Shown: positions 52,724 through 61,674, counted from the stretch's first letter. The stretch is DNA of 64,000 bases from DASVHS01 sp038244815 (GCA_038244815.1 JBBRTB010000004.1:62001-126000), one strand, 5' to 3'. A program made the numbers and translations. Notes: generated by a model from the sequence alone, not told the origin.

Positions 52724-53511
52724 ATCGCCTCCGCGAGCGTGTCGCGCAGCCGGTCGAACACGAGAAAGCCGAATCCGAAGGACGCTGCCGCGTACGCGAC
52801 CATGAGAAACGAATCGAAGAGACCGGGCCACTTCGCGTAGAAGATGATGTCCTGATACGACACCACGAATGGGGTCATGGGATTGAGTCGCAACAGCGCC
52901 CGCAACGGACGCCAGCCGATGTTCTCGATGAGATAGATGATCGGCGTGACGAAGAATCCGAGCTGCATGAGGTTCGTGATGATGTCGCGGAGATCGCGGA
53001 ACAGCACCGCCGCCGACGAGACCATCACCGCCACCCCGGCCACGAAGATCGCCTGGAGCAGCATCAGTACCGGCAAAAGCAGAATCGTTGCCCGCACCGT
53101 GGCCTGGCCGGCCAGCGTATAGGCGACCAGCGCTGCCAGCAGGATCGGTGTGGCCAGGACAAAGTGCACCAGATGCGACAACACCACCACGAGCGGGAGC
53201 GCCTCGGCCGGAAACATGACCTTCTTGATCAATCCGGCATTGCCTGAGATCGCGGTCGTCGACTCGAGGACCGCCGCGGAGAAGAAGGTCCAGGGAAGGA
53301 TTCCGCAGAAAAGAAACAGTGGATACGCGCGCACGGCCTGGGCCGGAAAGAAGACCGTGAACACCAGCGTGTACACGCCCAGGAGCAGCAGGGGGTTCGC
53401 CAGTGACCAGAAGTATCCGAGGATCGAGCCGCGATAGCGTGCCTTGAGATCGCGGGCCGTGAGCGTGGCGATCAACTGGCGATGTCGATACAGCGTGCGC
53501 AGTTCGTTCAT
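52720..53511 (-). CDS. wzm: Wzm-type polysaccharide ABC exporter permease
   Basis: A 263-residue membrane protein of the ABC-2 polysaccharide-exporter type. RDLKARYRGSILGYFWSLAN at the N-terminus is the signature of the TagG/KpsM/Wzm family. Six hydrophobic helices follow (LLLGVYTLVFTVFF, LFLFCGILPWTFFSAA, ending AYAAASFGFGFLVF), and MTPFVVSYQDIIFY is the conserved segment before the last helices. It overlaps the Wzt ATPase gene by 4 bp and together they would move undecaprenyl-linked glycan across the inner membrane. Confidence 0.92.
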   Translation of the reverse strand: MNELRTLYRHRQLIATLTARDLKARYRGSILGYFWSLANPLLLLGVYTLVFTVFFPAQAVRAYPLFLFCGILPWTFFSAAVLESTTAISGNAGLIKKVMFPAEALPLVVVLSHLVHFVLATPILLAALVAYTLAGQATVRATILLLPVLMLLQAIFVAGVAVMVSSAAVLFRDLRDIITNLMQLGFFVTPIIYLIENIGWRPLRALLRLNPMTPFVVSYQDIIFYAKWPGLFDSFLMVAYAAASFGFGFLVFDRLRDTLAEAI

Positions 53512-53592
53512 GGTCGTTCCGGGCGGCAGGGACGGCAGGGAATCGGGGCGGCAGCAACGCGCTCTAGAGCACCTCGAAGAGCGGGCGCAGCC

Positions 53593-54168
53593 TCATACAT
53601 CTTCTGTCACGATGAGCATGATCGTCGATGATCCGACCTGAAACTCTCCCTTGTCGGTCAGCTCCGTAGGCGCGGTGATCTTCGAGCCGTCGACGAGCGT
53701 CCCGTTCGTGGAACCGAGATCATGGACCAGGTAGCTCGTGTCGCGGACCTCCACGGCGGCGTGCTGCCGCGACGCTTCGGTGTCATTCAGATCGAGGTCG
53801 GCACCGGAACGGCCCAGCGTGACCCGTGGCTTCTCGATTCTGAAGACGCGGCCCGCATCCGGTCCGTCGATGATCGCCAGCGAAAGCCGCTTTCCCGCGG
53901 GCATCTGTAACGCGACCGGCTTCGGGGCGGGAGGCGCCGCGGCGGCGGGCGGCTCTGGCTCCGGAACCCGCCCCTTCTTCGGCGTGGAGTGAAACGTACT
54001 GTCGCCCTTCACCGGCGTAGCCGGTGCGGCATTGGCCACCGCAGCCGGATTGAAGATCTCGAAAATCGTGGCGCACTTTGCGCACTTGATCTTCTTGGAC
54101 GGCTTCTGCTCGAACCTCTCCTCGTTGTACTGATACTTCGAGTGACAGTTCGGGCATTCGATGATCAC
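53593..54168 (-). CDS. MJ0042 zinc-ribbon and FHA domain protein
   Basis: A 191-residue protein. The N-terminal MJ0042-type zinc ribbon has C5-x-x-C8 (IIECPNCHSKYQY) and C29-x-x-C32 (IKCAKCATIF). A proline/alanine-rich linker (about 40-95) leads to a C-terminal FHA domain with TLGRSGADLDLND, ASRQHAAVEV and LGSTNGTLVDG, i.e. intact phosphothreonine-binding residues. The start is GTG 54168 because the zinc ribbon starts there; the frame open to 54285 is opposite the next gene. It is a likely reader of Ser/Thr kinase signals. Divergent from the M49-like peptidase gene. Confidence 0.88.
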   Translation of the reverse strand: MIIECPNCHSKYQYNEERFEQKPSKKIKCAKCATIFEIFNPAAVANAAPATPVKGDSTFHSTPKKGRVPEPEPPAAAAPPAPKPVALQMPAGKRLSLAIIDGPDAGRVFRIEKPRVTLGRSGADLDLNDTEASRQHAAVEVRDTSYLVHDLGSTNGTLVDGSKITAPTELTDKGEFQVGSSTIMLIVTEDV

Positions 54169-54228
54169 GCGTGAATTGTAACCGCCGACAGGCGGACGTG
54201 CCCGTCCTCTACTAGAATCTCGCTCTCT

Positions 54229-55959
54229 ATGCGCAAACTGCTCGCTGCCGCCGTTCTTCTTGCCGCTGCCTGCCAGACCACACAAACCTCGGACACCATG
54301 TCAAAACCACCCGCAACGACCACCCCTGCACCGGCCCCGATGACGTCTGAACCGCCACTGCAGGTCATGCCCGATATCGCCGGCCGCGTCGCCCAGTTCC
54401 CGCGGACGACCATCGATTACGACCATTCGCTGCTGAACGAGAACGAGCGCAAGGTCGTGGCCCTGCTGATCGAGGCTTCGCGGTATATCGACGAGATCTA
54501 CTGGCGCCAGGTATCCGAAGCCAATCCTGATCTTTACGCGCGCCTCGAGCGGCAGGCGAGCTCGTCAGCGGCCGACCGGGCAGCGTTCGACTATTTCGTC
54601 ATCAACAAGGGTCGCTGGGACCGGCTCGAGCAAAACGAGCCGTTTGTCGAGCCATTCGGTCCCGCCGGCGCGAAGCCCCCCGGCGCGGCGTTCTACCCCG
54701 CCGACATGACCAAGGAGGAGTTCGATCGCTACGTTGCCGGCCATCCCGATCAGAAGGATGCGCTGCAGGGACTGTTCACGGTCGTCCGCCGCGATGGCTC
54801 GAAGCTGGTGGCCATCCCGTACTCGAAGGATTACGCCGACCTTCTGGGGCCGGCCGCGCAGAAGGTTCGCGACGCCGCGGCCCTCACCCAGAATCCGCAA
54901 CTGAAGACGTACCTGACGAAGCTGGCCACGGCTTTCGGCACCGACGACTACCGCGACAGCGACATGGCCTGGATGGATCTGGCCGGACCGATCGAGGTCG
55001 TGATCGGACCGTACGAGGTGTACGAGGACGAGTTGTTCAACTACAAGGCTGCTTTCGAGTCCTTCGTCACGGTCGTGGACCGCCCAGAGTCCGAGAAGCT
55101 CGCCGCGTACGCCGGCGCGCTGCCGGACATGGAGCGCAACCTGCCCGAGCCCGAGCAGTATCGCAACCCTAATCGCGGAAGCGAGTCGCCCATCCGGGTG
55201 GTGCAGGAGGTCTTTACGGCCGGCGACGCCCGGCGCGGCGTGCAGACCGCCGCCTTCAACCTCCCCAACGACGAGTACGTCCGTGAAAAGAAGGGCTCGA
55301 AGAAGGTCCTGCTCAAGAACGTGATCAACGCAAAGTACGACCAGAGCGGCAAGCCGATTGCGCTGCGCGTGCTCGACGAGTCGCAGTTGCCGCTGCTCAG
55401 CTTCGACGCGTTCTTCAACCAGATCCTGTTTCACGAGCTGTCGCACGGACTCGGCCCCGGCTATATCACCGGGGCGGACGGAACCCGCGTCGAGGCACGC
55501 ATCCCGCTCAAGAATCTCTATTCCACCATCGAAGAATCGAAAGCGGACGTCCTTGGACTCTGGAACGCGGTGTATGCCCGCAACCACAATCTGCTTTCGT
55601 CATTCGACGAGCAGCAGCTCTACGCCACATACGCGGGATTGATGTTCCGCTCCATGCGCTTCGGCATCGGAGAAGCGCACGGCCGTGGCACCGCGCTGCA
55701 GTGGAACTGGCTGCGTGAGAGCGGGGGCATCGTCCCGTCGGGCAACGGCCGCTTCCGCGTCGACTTCGTGAAGTTCGCGGACGGGGTGAAGTCGCTGTCC
55801 ACCGAGCTCCTGACGATCGAGGCCACCGGCGACTTCGATCGGGCCCAGCGCCTGCTCGACAAGTACGGGGTCGTCAACGACGAGATCAACTCGATCAACG
55901 CCAGACTGACCGACATTCCTGTCGACATCACGCCCGTGTTCCCGGCGGCAGGAGAGTAA
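54229..55959 (+). CDS. M49 (dipeptidyl peptidase III-like) zinc peptidase, predicted lipoprotein
   Basis: A 576-residue protein with a lipobox (LLAAACQTT) and a Pro/Thr-rich linker, so it is anchored outside the cytoplasm. The zinc site is HELSHG (H402, E403, H406) with EESKAD (E436) about 30 residues later. Classical DPP III has HELLGH, one residue longer; the HExxH form with ESKADxxGLW is known in the Nudix-linked branch of M49. The length of about 550 mature residues fits that branch. It probably trims oligopeptides. Convergent with the acyl-CoA dehydrogenase gene, separated by a palindromic hairpin. Confidence 0.85.
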   Translation: MRKLLAAAVLLAAACQTTQTSDTMSKPPATTTPAPAPMTSEPPLQVMPDIAGRVAQFPRTTIDYDHSLLNENERKVVALLIEASRYIDEIYWRQVSEANPDLYARLERQASSSAADRAAFDYFVINKGRWDRLEQNEPFVEPFGPAGAKPPGAAFYPADMTKEEFDRYVAGHPDQKDALQGLFTVVRRDGSKLVAIPYSKDYADLLGPAAQKVRDAAALTQNPQLKTYLTKLATAFGTDDYRDSDMAWMDLAGPIEVVIGPYEVYEDELFNYKAAFESFVTVVDRPESEKLAAYAGALPDMERNLPEPEQYRNPNRGSESPIRVVQEVFTAGDARRGVQTAAFNLPNDEYVREKKGSKKVLLKNVINAKYDQSGKPIALRVLDESQLPLLSFDAFFNQILFHELSHGLGPGYITGADGTRVEARIPLKNLYSTIEESKADVLGLWNAVYARNHNLLSSFDEQQLYATYAGLMFRSMRFGIGEAHGRGTALQWNWLRESGGIVPSGNGRFRVDFVKFADGVKSLSTELLTIEATGDFDRAQRLLDKYGVVNDEINSINARLTDIPVDITPVFPAAGE

Positions 55960-55964
55960 TCCAA

Positions 55965-56046
55965 CTAAGGCCTCGGGCCGCAGGCCTCGGAACCCGGAAC
56001 TCGGGTGGTGGATCCGAGGCCCGAGGCCTGACGCCCGAGGCCTTAG
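55965..56046. terminator. palindromic structure between convergent genes
   Basis: CTAAGGCCTCGGGC (55965-55978) is the reverse complement of GCCCGAGGCCTTAG (56033-56046), with additional internal GGCCTCGG/CCGAGGC pairing. It fills the 88-bp gap between the M49-like and acyl-CoA dehydrogenase stops and is probably a bidirectional terminator, although no T-run follows. Confidence 0.6.
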
Positions 56047-56047
56047 T

Positions 56048-57940
56048 TCACGCCAGCTTCGAGATAGCTTCTTCCACCTGCTCGGCTGTCGGGATGACCG
56101 GTGACACCAGACGTCCCTGCAGCCAGTCGTAATCGCCCTTCATGAGGGCCTGGACGACGCGGTATTCCTTATCGTCGTAGTTGTCGAAGAGGGTGGCGAA
56201 GTTCTGGTCGATGCGTTTGCGGGCCTCGTGGCAGAACACGTCCGCGAGGTCGATTGCGTTCTTCTGGCCCTGCTTGGCGAGCATGTGGGCGTAGCTGATC
56301 GTCGCCGACATCGCGAACAGGTCGGTGCCGATGTCGACGATGCGGAAGAGCACCATCTGCTTGCGCTCGAGCTTGGCCTGAAAGCGCATCATGGCGTGGA
56401 AGATCGAGCGCGAAAGATGCCGCGAGGAGCGCTCGACGTAGGCCATGTGCTTCGACAGTTTTCCGAACTGGCCGTACGAGGGCTTGCGGCTCCACCCGAG
56501 GTAACGGGACGGATACCAGTGCGCGTAGAACGCGCCGGCTTTGGCCGCCGCGCCGATCTTCTCGCCGGTCGGGGTCTCCGGCTGCAGGATCTTGTAACCG
56601 CGCTTCATGTGCGGATCGACTGCCTCGCGCGCGATGAAAAGGTGCTGGATCTCGCTCGTGCCTTCGAAGATGCGGTTGATGCGCATGTCGCGCATGATCC
56701 GCTCCACGGGGTAGCCTTTTTCGCCGCGCGCCTTCAGCGACTGCGCGGTCTCGTATCCGCGGCCGCCGCGGATCTGCACGAGATGATCGATGCACTGCCA
56801 GGCCACTTCCGTGTTGAAGAGCTTGGCCATCGCCGCTTCCAGCCGCAGGTCGACGTCGCCGCGGTCGGACAGTCCCGAGGTCAGCCAGACGATCGCTTCC
56901 ATGGCCATCGTGTGCGAGGCCATCCAGGAGAGTTTCGCAGCGATGGCTTCGTGCTTGCCGATCGGCGCGCCCCACTGCACGCGCTCGTTGACCCATTCCT
57001 TGGCGATCTCCACCATCCGCCTGCCGCTGGCCGCGCAACCGGCCGGAATCGTCAGGCGTCCGGTGTTCAGCGTGATCAGCGCGAGCTTGAGTCCCTTTCC
57101 CTCGTCCCAAAGCAGATTCTCTTTCGGGATGAAGGCATCCTTGAAGTGGATGACCACGTTGCCGATGCCCCGCAGACCCATGAACTGGCAGCGGTGCGTG
57201 ATCTCGACGCCGGGGGTGTTCATCTCCAGAATGAACGCCGAGATCTGCTTCTTCTCTTTTCCTTTGACGACCTTCGGCGGCGTCTGCGCCATCACCACGA
57301 TCACTTCGGCCTTGAGTCCGTTCGTGGTCCACAGCTTCTGTCCGTTGAGGATCCAGCCCTTGCCATCCGGCGACGGCACCGCGCGCGTCTCCATCTTCGC
57401 GGGATCCGATCCCACGCCCGGCTCCGTCAGCGCAAACGCCGAGATCGAGCCCTTGGCGAGACGTGGAAGATACTTCCGCTTCTGCTCCTCGGTTCCGAAC
57501 AGCTTCAGCGGCTGCGGCACGCCGATGGACTGGTGCGCGGACAACCAGGCCACGCTCGAACCGCACCACGTGGCCACCAGGCCGATGGCCCGGTTGTAGT
57601 TGGTCGACGTGAATCCCAGCCCGCCGTACTCCTTCGGAATCTTCATCCCCCAGGCGCCGAGCTTCGCGAATCCGTCGAACAAGTCGTAGTCGTATTCGCC
57701 CTGCTCGTCGATCTTGTCGGCGTCGACGTTCTCGGCGAGGAAGCGCTCGAGCCGGTTCAGAAAGTCATCGGCTTCGACTTTGTCGGCTTGCGGTTGCTCG
57801 GGAAAAGGGTGAATGAGGTCGAGGTCGAGGTTACCGAGGAAAAGCTGTCCGACGAAGGACGGCTTTTCCCACTCGGTCTCTCTCGAAGCTTCGGCGACTT
57901 CCATCGCCTCGACGGCGCCCTGGGTTTTAGTCTCAGCCAT
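56048..57940 (-). CDS. acyl-CoA dehydrogenase with C-terminal extension
   Basis: A 630-residue FAD enzyme of fatty acid beta-oxidation. The dehydrogenase core has FALTEPGVGSDPAKMET (substrate/FAD loop), IRGGRGYETAQSLKARG, and IFEGTSEIQHLFIAREAV near the catalytic region. Typical short-chain enzymes have about 380 residues; the extra C-terminal 170 residues resemble the very-long-chain (ACADVL/ACAD9-like) class. AGGAG lies about 10 nt before the ATG at 57940. An 18-bp FadR-like palindrome lies 45 bp upstream, so it is probably repressed by a TetR-type FadR when acyl-CoA is scarce. Confidence 0.93.
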   Translation of the reverse strand: MAETKTQGAVEAMEVAEASRETEWEKPSFVGQLFLGNLDLDLIHPFPEQPQADKVEADDFLNRLERFLAENVDADKIDEQGEYDYDLFDGFAKLGAWGMKIPKEYGGLGFTSTNYNRAIGLVATWCGSSVAWLSAHQSIGVPQPLKLFGTEEQKRKYLPRLAKGSISAFALTEPGVGSDPAKMETRAVPSPDGKGWILNGQKLWTTNGLKAEVIVVMAQTPPKVVKGKEKKQISAFILEMNTPGVEITHRCQFMGLRGIGNVVIHFKDAFIPKENLLWDEGKGLKLALITLNTGRLTIPAGCAASGRRMVEIAKEWVNERVQWGAPIGKHEAIAAKLSWMASHTMAMEAIVWLTSGLSDRGDVDLRLEAAMAKLFNTEVAWQCIDHLVQIRGGRGYETAQSLKARGEKGYPVERIMRDMRINRIFEGTSEIQHLFIAREAVDPHMKRGYKILQPETPTGEKIGAAAKAGAFYAHWYPSRYLGWSRKPSYGQFGKLSKHMAYVERSSRHLSRSIFHAMMRFQAKLERKQMVLFRIVDIGTDLFAMSATISYAHMLAKQGQKNAIDLADVFCHEARKRIDQNFATLFDNYDDKEYRVVQALMKGDYDWLQGRLVSPVIPTAEQVEEAISKLA

Positions 57941-57984
57941 GATCAATGACTCCTGCGGCGGGTGCTACACGATGCCTGCCAGTA

Positions 57985-58002
57985 TGAATGAACGCTCATT
58001 CA
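57985..58002. promoter_or_regulatory. FadR(TetR)-like operator before the acyl-CoA dehydrogenase
   Basis: TGAATGA-N4-TCATTCA is a perfect inverted repeat with the form known for Bacillus/Thermus FadR sites. It stands 45 bp upstream of the acyl-CoA dehydrogenase start. The regulator itself is not encoded nearby. Confidence 0.7.
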
Positions 58003-58016
58003 CTCGTCAAGCCACC

Positions 58017-58085
58017 GGGGTCCGAGCTGCAGTTCGTCACTTTTCTACAACAGGAAGAATAGTGACGAACTGCAGCTCTGACCCC
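58017..58085. repeat. REP-like long hairpin upstream of folE
   Basis: GAGCTGCAGTTCGTCACT (58024-58041) pairs perfectly with AGTGACGAACTGCAGCTC (58061-58078) across a 19-nt loop. With flanking GGGGTC / GACCCC (one mismatch) the stem reaches about 25 bp. GGGGTC-starting hairpins of this kind are typical of REP elements linked to RAYT (Y1) transposases; no such transposase is in the window. Confidence 0.7.
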
Positions 58086-58109
58086 CTTCCGATGCTAGGC
58101 TGTTCCGCC

Positions 58110-58793
58110 ATGAAAGAGACTTCCTCTGCCGATCTCTTGCTGCCGGAAGAGGCCGAGGCACTGATCGAGAAAGACCGCTCCCTGCTGATCAACCCGAGGC
58201 CGACGGTGGATCGGGCCAAGCTGGCCGAGCACCTTCGGGAGGCGTTACGGCTTCTCCACGTCGATCTCGACGACGAGAACGTGCTCGATACGCCGCGGCG
58301 GTGGGCGGAATCCCTCGTGGCCATGACGAGCGGCTATGACTACACCGACGTCAAGAAGCTCACCACGCTGTTTCGCAAGGCCTGCTCGCAGGCAGACAAG
58401 AACTGCCAGAACATGGTCGTGATCGGCGGAACGTACAAGACGCTCTGCGCGCATCACATCCTGCCGTTCTTCGGACACTTCATCGTGGGCTACATCCCGG
58501 AGAAGATGATCATCGGGGCATCGAAGATCCCCCGCATCGTCGAGGTCCACATGCGCCGTCTGCAGTCTCAGGAACACCTGGCGCACGACGTGGGGGACAC
58601 GATCGACAAGATTCTCGAGCCCAGGGGCCTGGCGGTCTGGATGGGCGGCGTGCACATGTGCATGGTGATGCGCGGCGTCGAGCAGGAATCGTCATTCATG
58701 GAGACGAATGTGCTGCGCGGCGACTTTCTCCGGGACGAACGCACACGCCAGGAGTTCATGTCGATCGTCAACCGCCGCGGCCAGCACGGCTGA
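58110..58793 (+). CDS. folE: GTP cyclohydrolase I
   Basis: A 227-residue enzyme converting GTP to 7,8-dihydroneopterin triphosphate, the first step of folate and related pterin synthesis. Zinc ligands are C113 and H116 (TLCAHHILPFFGHF) and C184 (VHMCMVMRGV); H115 and H182 complete the active site. SKIPRIVEVHMRRLQSQEHL is the conserved helix. The usual E in CEHH is A here, a tolerated variant. ATG 58110 gives the normal length; the frame open upstream crosses the REP-like hairpin. No other folate gene is near. Confidence 0.95.
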   Translation: MKETSSADLLLPEEAEALIEKDRSLLINPRPTVDRAKLAEHLREALRLLHVDLDDENVLDTPRRWAESLVAMTSGYDYTDVKKLTTLFRKACSQADKNCQNMVVIGGTYKTLCAHHILPFFGHFIVGYIPEKMIIGASKIPRIVEVHMRRLQSQEHLAHDVGDTIDKILEPRGLAVWMGGVHMCMVMRGVEQESSFMETNVLRGDFLRDERTRQEFMSIVNRRGQHG

Positions 58794-58836
58794 TTCGAAC
58801 TTTCCTCCGCTTCATGCGTAGTCCATTCATGCGTCC

Positions 58837-61620
58837 ATGACTCCGCGCCGTCGTCTGACCCTGACATTGTTCACGACCGCGATCGTGTTTGCGGCGATGC
58901 TCACGATAATCGGTTTTCGGCTGCATCGCTGGTCGGAGATCGGATGGGCCGGACTCAGCTACGTTCCCTCCGTTGGCAAGGTCAGGAGTGGCCCGGCCAA
59001 GTCGATGATTCTCGAGCCGGGAGGCGTGATGGTCTCCTATCCCGGCGGCCCGGCGGCCCGCGCGGGCATCAACAACCGCGACATCGTGCAATCCATCAAC
59101 GGGCTTCCCATCAAGGATCTGAAGGGAATCGAGCAACTCGGCTCCGTCGCGCGCGTAGGGACAGTCCTCACGTATCGCGTTGCCCGGGGTACCGCACTGC
59201 GCGACGTCCGGCTGCGCCTCGCTTCTCCGCTCGGCAGTACCCGGATCCTGTTGTCGATGGCGCTGTCCCTCGTTCTGGCGATCACGTTTACGGTGATCGG
59301 ACTGGTCGTGTTCCTGCGGCGGCCGGATGACCGGCGGGCGTTCGTCTTCTACGTGATGTCGGTGGTCGGAGCGCTCTCGTTTCTCGGCGGCATCTCGATG
59401 TTTCTCGATGCCTCGAACCTTCGCGGCATTTCGATGACACCGAGCGGCGTCATGATGATCGTGGCGGCGTACCTGAGCGCGACGCTCGCGTTCGGGGCCC
59501 TGACGCTCCATCTGTCGCTGGTCTTTCCTCACGACCGGCCGATCGTGGAACGGAAGCCGTACGTCATTCGCTGGATCTACGTGCTGCCCGCGTTTGCGGC
59601 GCTGTTCTTCGGGATGACGATCGGCCTGGCCGACGTCGCCGGAACTGCAGGCGCACAGCAACGCGTCGAGTACGCCCTCGGTCCCGGCTTTCGCTTCCTC
59701 GTCGCCGGACTGGCTCTGGCCGGCGCCAGCATCGCGCTGCGCCTGGCATACAAGGCCCGCTCCGAAGGGCTGCGTGCTGCGTTTCTGTTGCGGCCGGTGC
59801 AGACGATGTTCGCATTCGACTCGATCATCGCCGGCGCCGCGTTGCTGCTCGAAGTGACCGGACATAAGGGCGCTTCCCGGATCGTCTTCTTCGCCGGCGG
59901 ATGCCTGCCGTTTCTGCCGATCGTCGCTTATCCGGTGTTCGCGTTCATCGCGCTGCTGCGCAGCTATCGCGAAGCGGGAGTGGAAGAGAAGCGCCAGGTG
60001 AAGTGGCCGTTATGGGGAACGATGACCGCCCTGGCCACGAAGATCCTCTTCGGGGTTCTGAGCATCGGCCTGGGGATTCTGATCTCGACGCGCGTTCTCG
60101 AGGCCACGAACTGGATCGGTTTCGCACAGGGGATCGAGCTCTTCCCGCGCGTGTTCTATCTGCTCATCCCGATCTCGTTCGCAATCGCGATCCTCAAATA
60201 CCGGCTGATGGACATCGACGTCATCATCAAGAAGACGGTGGCCTACACCATCCTCTCCGGGACCATCGTGGCCATTTACTTCGTGCTGGTCGGAGGATTG
60301 GGGACGCTGCTGGTGAGCGTCGCCGGCGTGAAGAATCAGACCATGGTGATTGCCTCGACGCTCGTCGTGGCCCTGATCTTCGTTCCCTTGCGCAACAAGC
60401 TGCAGCACCTTGTCGACCGCAATCTGTTCCGGCAAAAGTACGACTATCCGCAGGCGCTGAGGACGATCGCCGCGGAGACTCTGGCCGCAACCGACCTGCG
60501 TTCGTTTCTCATGTTCGCGTCCGAAACGCTGCAACAGGCCGTGCAGAATCGGTCAGTGGTGATTTTCGAGCGCAGACAGGAGGAGCTCGTCACCTCCGCG
60601 AAAGTGGGCCTGCCCGACTCGATCCTCGGCTCCGTGCGGATGGACTCCGACATAGCTGAGGCCATCGACCGGCCGCTCAGTCCGGGCCGGCGGCAGTTGC
60701 CGGAGGGGGTGGCGGTTGCGCTGCGGCGCGTCGACACCGCGCTTGCCGTTCCGATTCGCTCGCAGGGCGTCCTGCACGGCATCCTGGCGCTGGGGAGCAA
60801 GCTGTCCGATCGCGAGTTCGATCTGGAGGATCTGGAGTTTCTCAGCTCTGCCGCGGATCAGATCGCCATCACGGTCGACCGCATTCGCCTGCAACGCGAC
60901 GAGCAGGATTTCGAGCAGGCCCGGGCCATGCAGCAGGCTCTGCTTCCAGCAACCATCCCAAGGATCGAAGGACTCGACGTCAGCGGGACGTGGAAACCGG
61001 CGCGCGATGTCAGCGGCGACTACTACGATCTCCTGCAGCTCAGTCCCACACAGCTCGGCGTCTGCATCGGCGACGTCGCGGGCAAGGGAATGCCGGCCGC
61101 GCTTCTGATGTCCGCGCTGCAGGCGGCGGTGCGCGCTTCGGCGACACCGGAGATGTCGCCGGCCGCGTTGTGCGAGCGCGTGCGGCGAGTGATCGTGCCC
61201 AGCCTGGCCGGCGGACGTTTCGTCACCTTCTTCTATTGCGCGATCGACACGGCAACGAAACGCATCCGCTATTGCAACGCCGGCCACAATCCGCCCGTGC
61301 TCGTGCGCGCGGACGGACAGACCATCCGCCTCTCCGAAGGCGGCTCCGCGCTCTCACGCCTGTTCAGCGGAACGCCGTTCGGCGACGGCCAGCAGGAACT
61401 TCAGGCAGGGGACCGGCTGGTCCTCTTCACCGACGGCGTCTCCGAGTCGCGCGACGCCGATGGCAACGACTACGGAGAGGACCGCCTGGAGCAGATCATC
61501 GCAGCGAACCGGCAGTCGTCCGCGGCCGCCCTCATCACCGCGATCGTCGATCGCGTGTCGTCGTTCAGCGAAGGACGCGTGGACGATGATCTGACGATGG
61601 TGGCCATCGCGGTTTCGTAA
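58837..61620 (+). CDS. PDZ, multi-helix membrane, GAF and SpoIIE/PP2C phosphatase protein
   Basis: A 927-residue signalling protein. After one N-terminal helix (LFTTAIVFAAMLTIIGF) comes a PDZ domain (about 60-130; GGPAARAGINNRDIVQSING). About eight to ten membrane helices follow (for example ILLSMALSLVLAITFTVIGL), then a GAF-like domain (about 540-690) and a SpoIIE-type PP2C phosphatase (about 700-927). Phosphatase metal motifs: DVSGDYYDLLQLS, GVCIGDVAGKGMPAALLMS, NAGHNPPVLV, LVLFTDGVSESRD and RVDDDLTMVAI. Such enzymes dephosphorylate anti-sigma-antagonist proteins or Ser/Thr kinase targets. A protein partner in the window is not obvious. Confidence 0.92.
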   Translation: MTPRRRLTLTLFTTAIVFAAMLTIIGFRLHRWSEIGWAGLSYVPSVGKVRSGPAKSMILEPGGVMVSYPGGPAARAGINNRDIVQSINGLPIKDLKGIEQLGSVARVGTVLTYRVARGTALRDVRLRLASPLGSTRILLSMALSLVLAITFTVIGLVVFLRRPDDRRAFVFYVMSVVGALSFLGGISMFLDASNLRGISMTPSGVMMIVAAYLSATLAFGALTLHLSLVFPHDRPIVERKPYVIRWIYVLPAFAALFFGMTIGLADVAGTAGAQQRVEYALGPGFRFLVAGLALAGASIALRLAYKARSEGLRAAFLLRPVQTMFAFDSIIAGAALLLEVTGHKGASRIVFFAGGCLPFLPIVAYPVFAFIALLRSYREAGVEEKRQVKWPLWGTMTALATKILFGVLSIGLGILISTRVLEATNWIGFAQGIELFPRVFYLLIPISFAIAILKYRLMDIDVIIKKTVAYTILSGTIVAIYFVLVGGLGTLLVSVAGVKNQTMVIASTLVVALIFVPLRNKLQHLVDRNLFRQKYDYPQALRTIAAETLAATDLRSFLMFASETLQQAVQNRSVVIFERRQEELVTSAKVGLPDSILGSVRMDSDIAEAIDRPLSPGRRQLPEGVAVALRRVDTALAVPIRSQGVLHGILALGSKLSDREFDLEDLEFLSSAADQIAITVDRIRLQRDEQDFEQARAMQQALLPATIPRIEGLDVSGTWKPARDVSGDYYDLLQLSPTQLGVCIGDVAGKGMPAALLMSALQAAVRASATPEMSPAALCERVRRVIVPSLAGGRFVTFFYCAIDTATKRIRYCNAGHNPPVLVRADGQTIRLSEGGSALSRLFSGTPFGDGQQELQAGDRLVLFTDGVSESRDADGNDYGEDRLEQIIAANRQSSAAALITAIVDRVSSFSEGRVDDDLTMVAIAVS

Positions 61621-61634
61621 ACCAGTTCGCGCCC

Positions 61635-61674
61635 GTCATTCCGAGCCGCGGAGACGGCGAGGAATCTGGGCGGT
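61635..61674 (+). repeat. GTCATTCCGAGC palindromic repeat, left arm (copy 5)
   Basis: GTCATTCCGAGCCGCGGAGA followed by CGGCGAGGAATCTGGGCGG; no right arm follows directly. Lies 15 bp after the SpoIIE-type gene. Confidence 0.85.

Noticed and set aside
56228..57949. Plus-strand open frame opposite the acyl-CoA dehydrogenase gene
   Set aside because: No motif; composition is typical of an antisense shadow, while the minus strand encodes a complete dehydrogenase.
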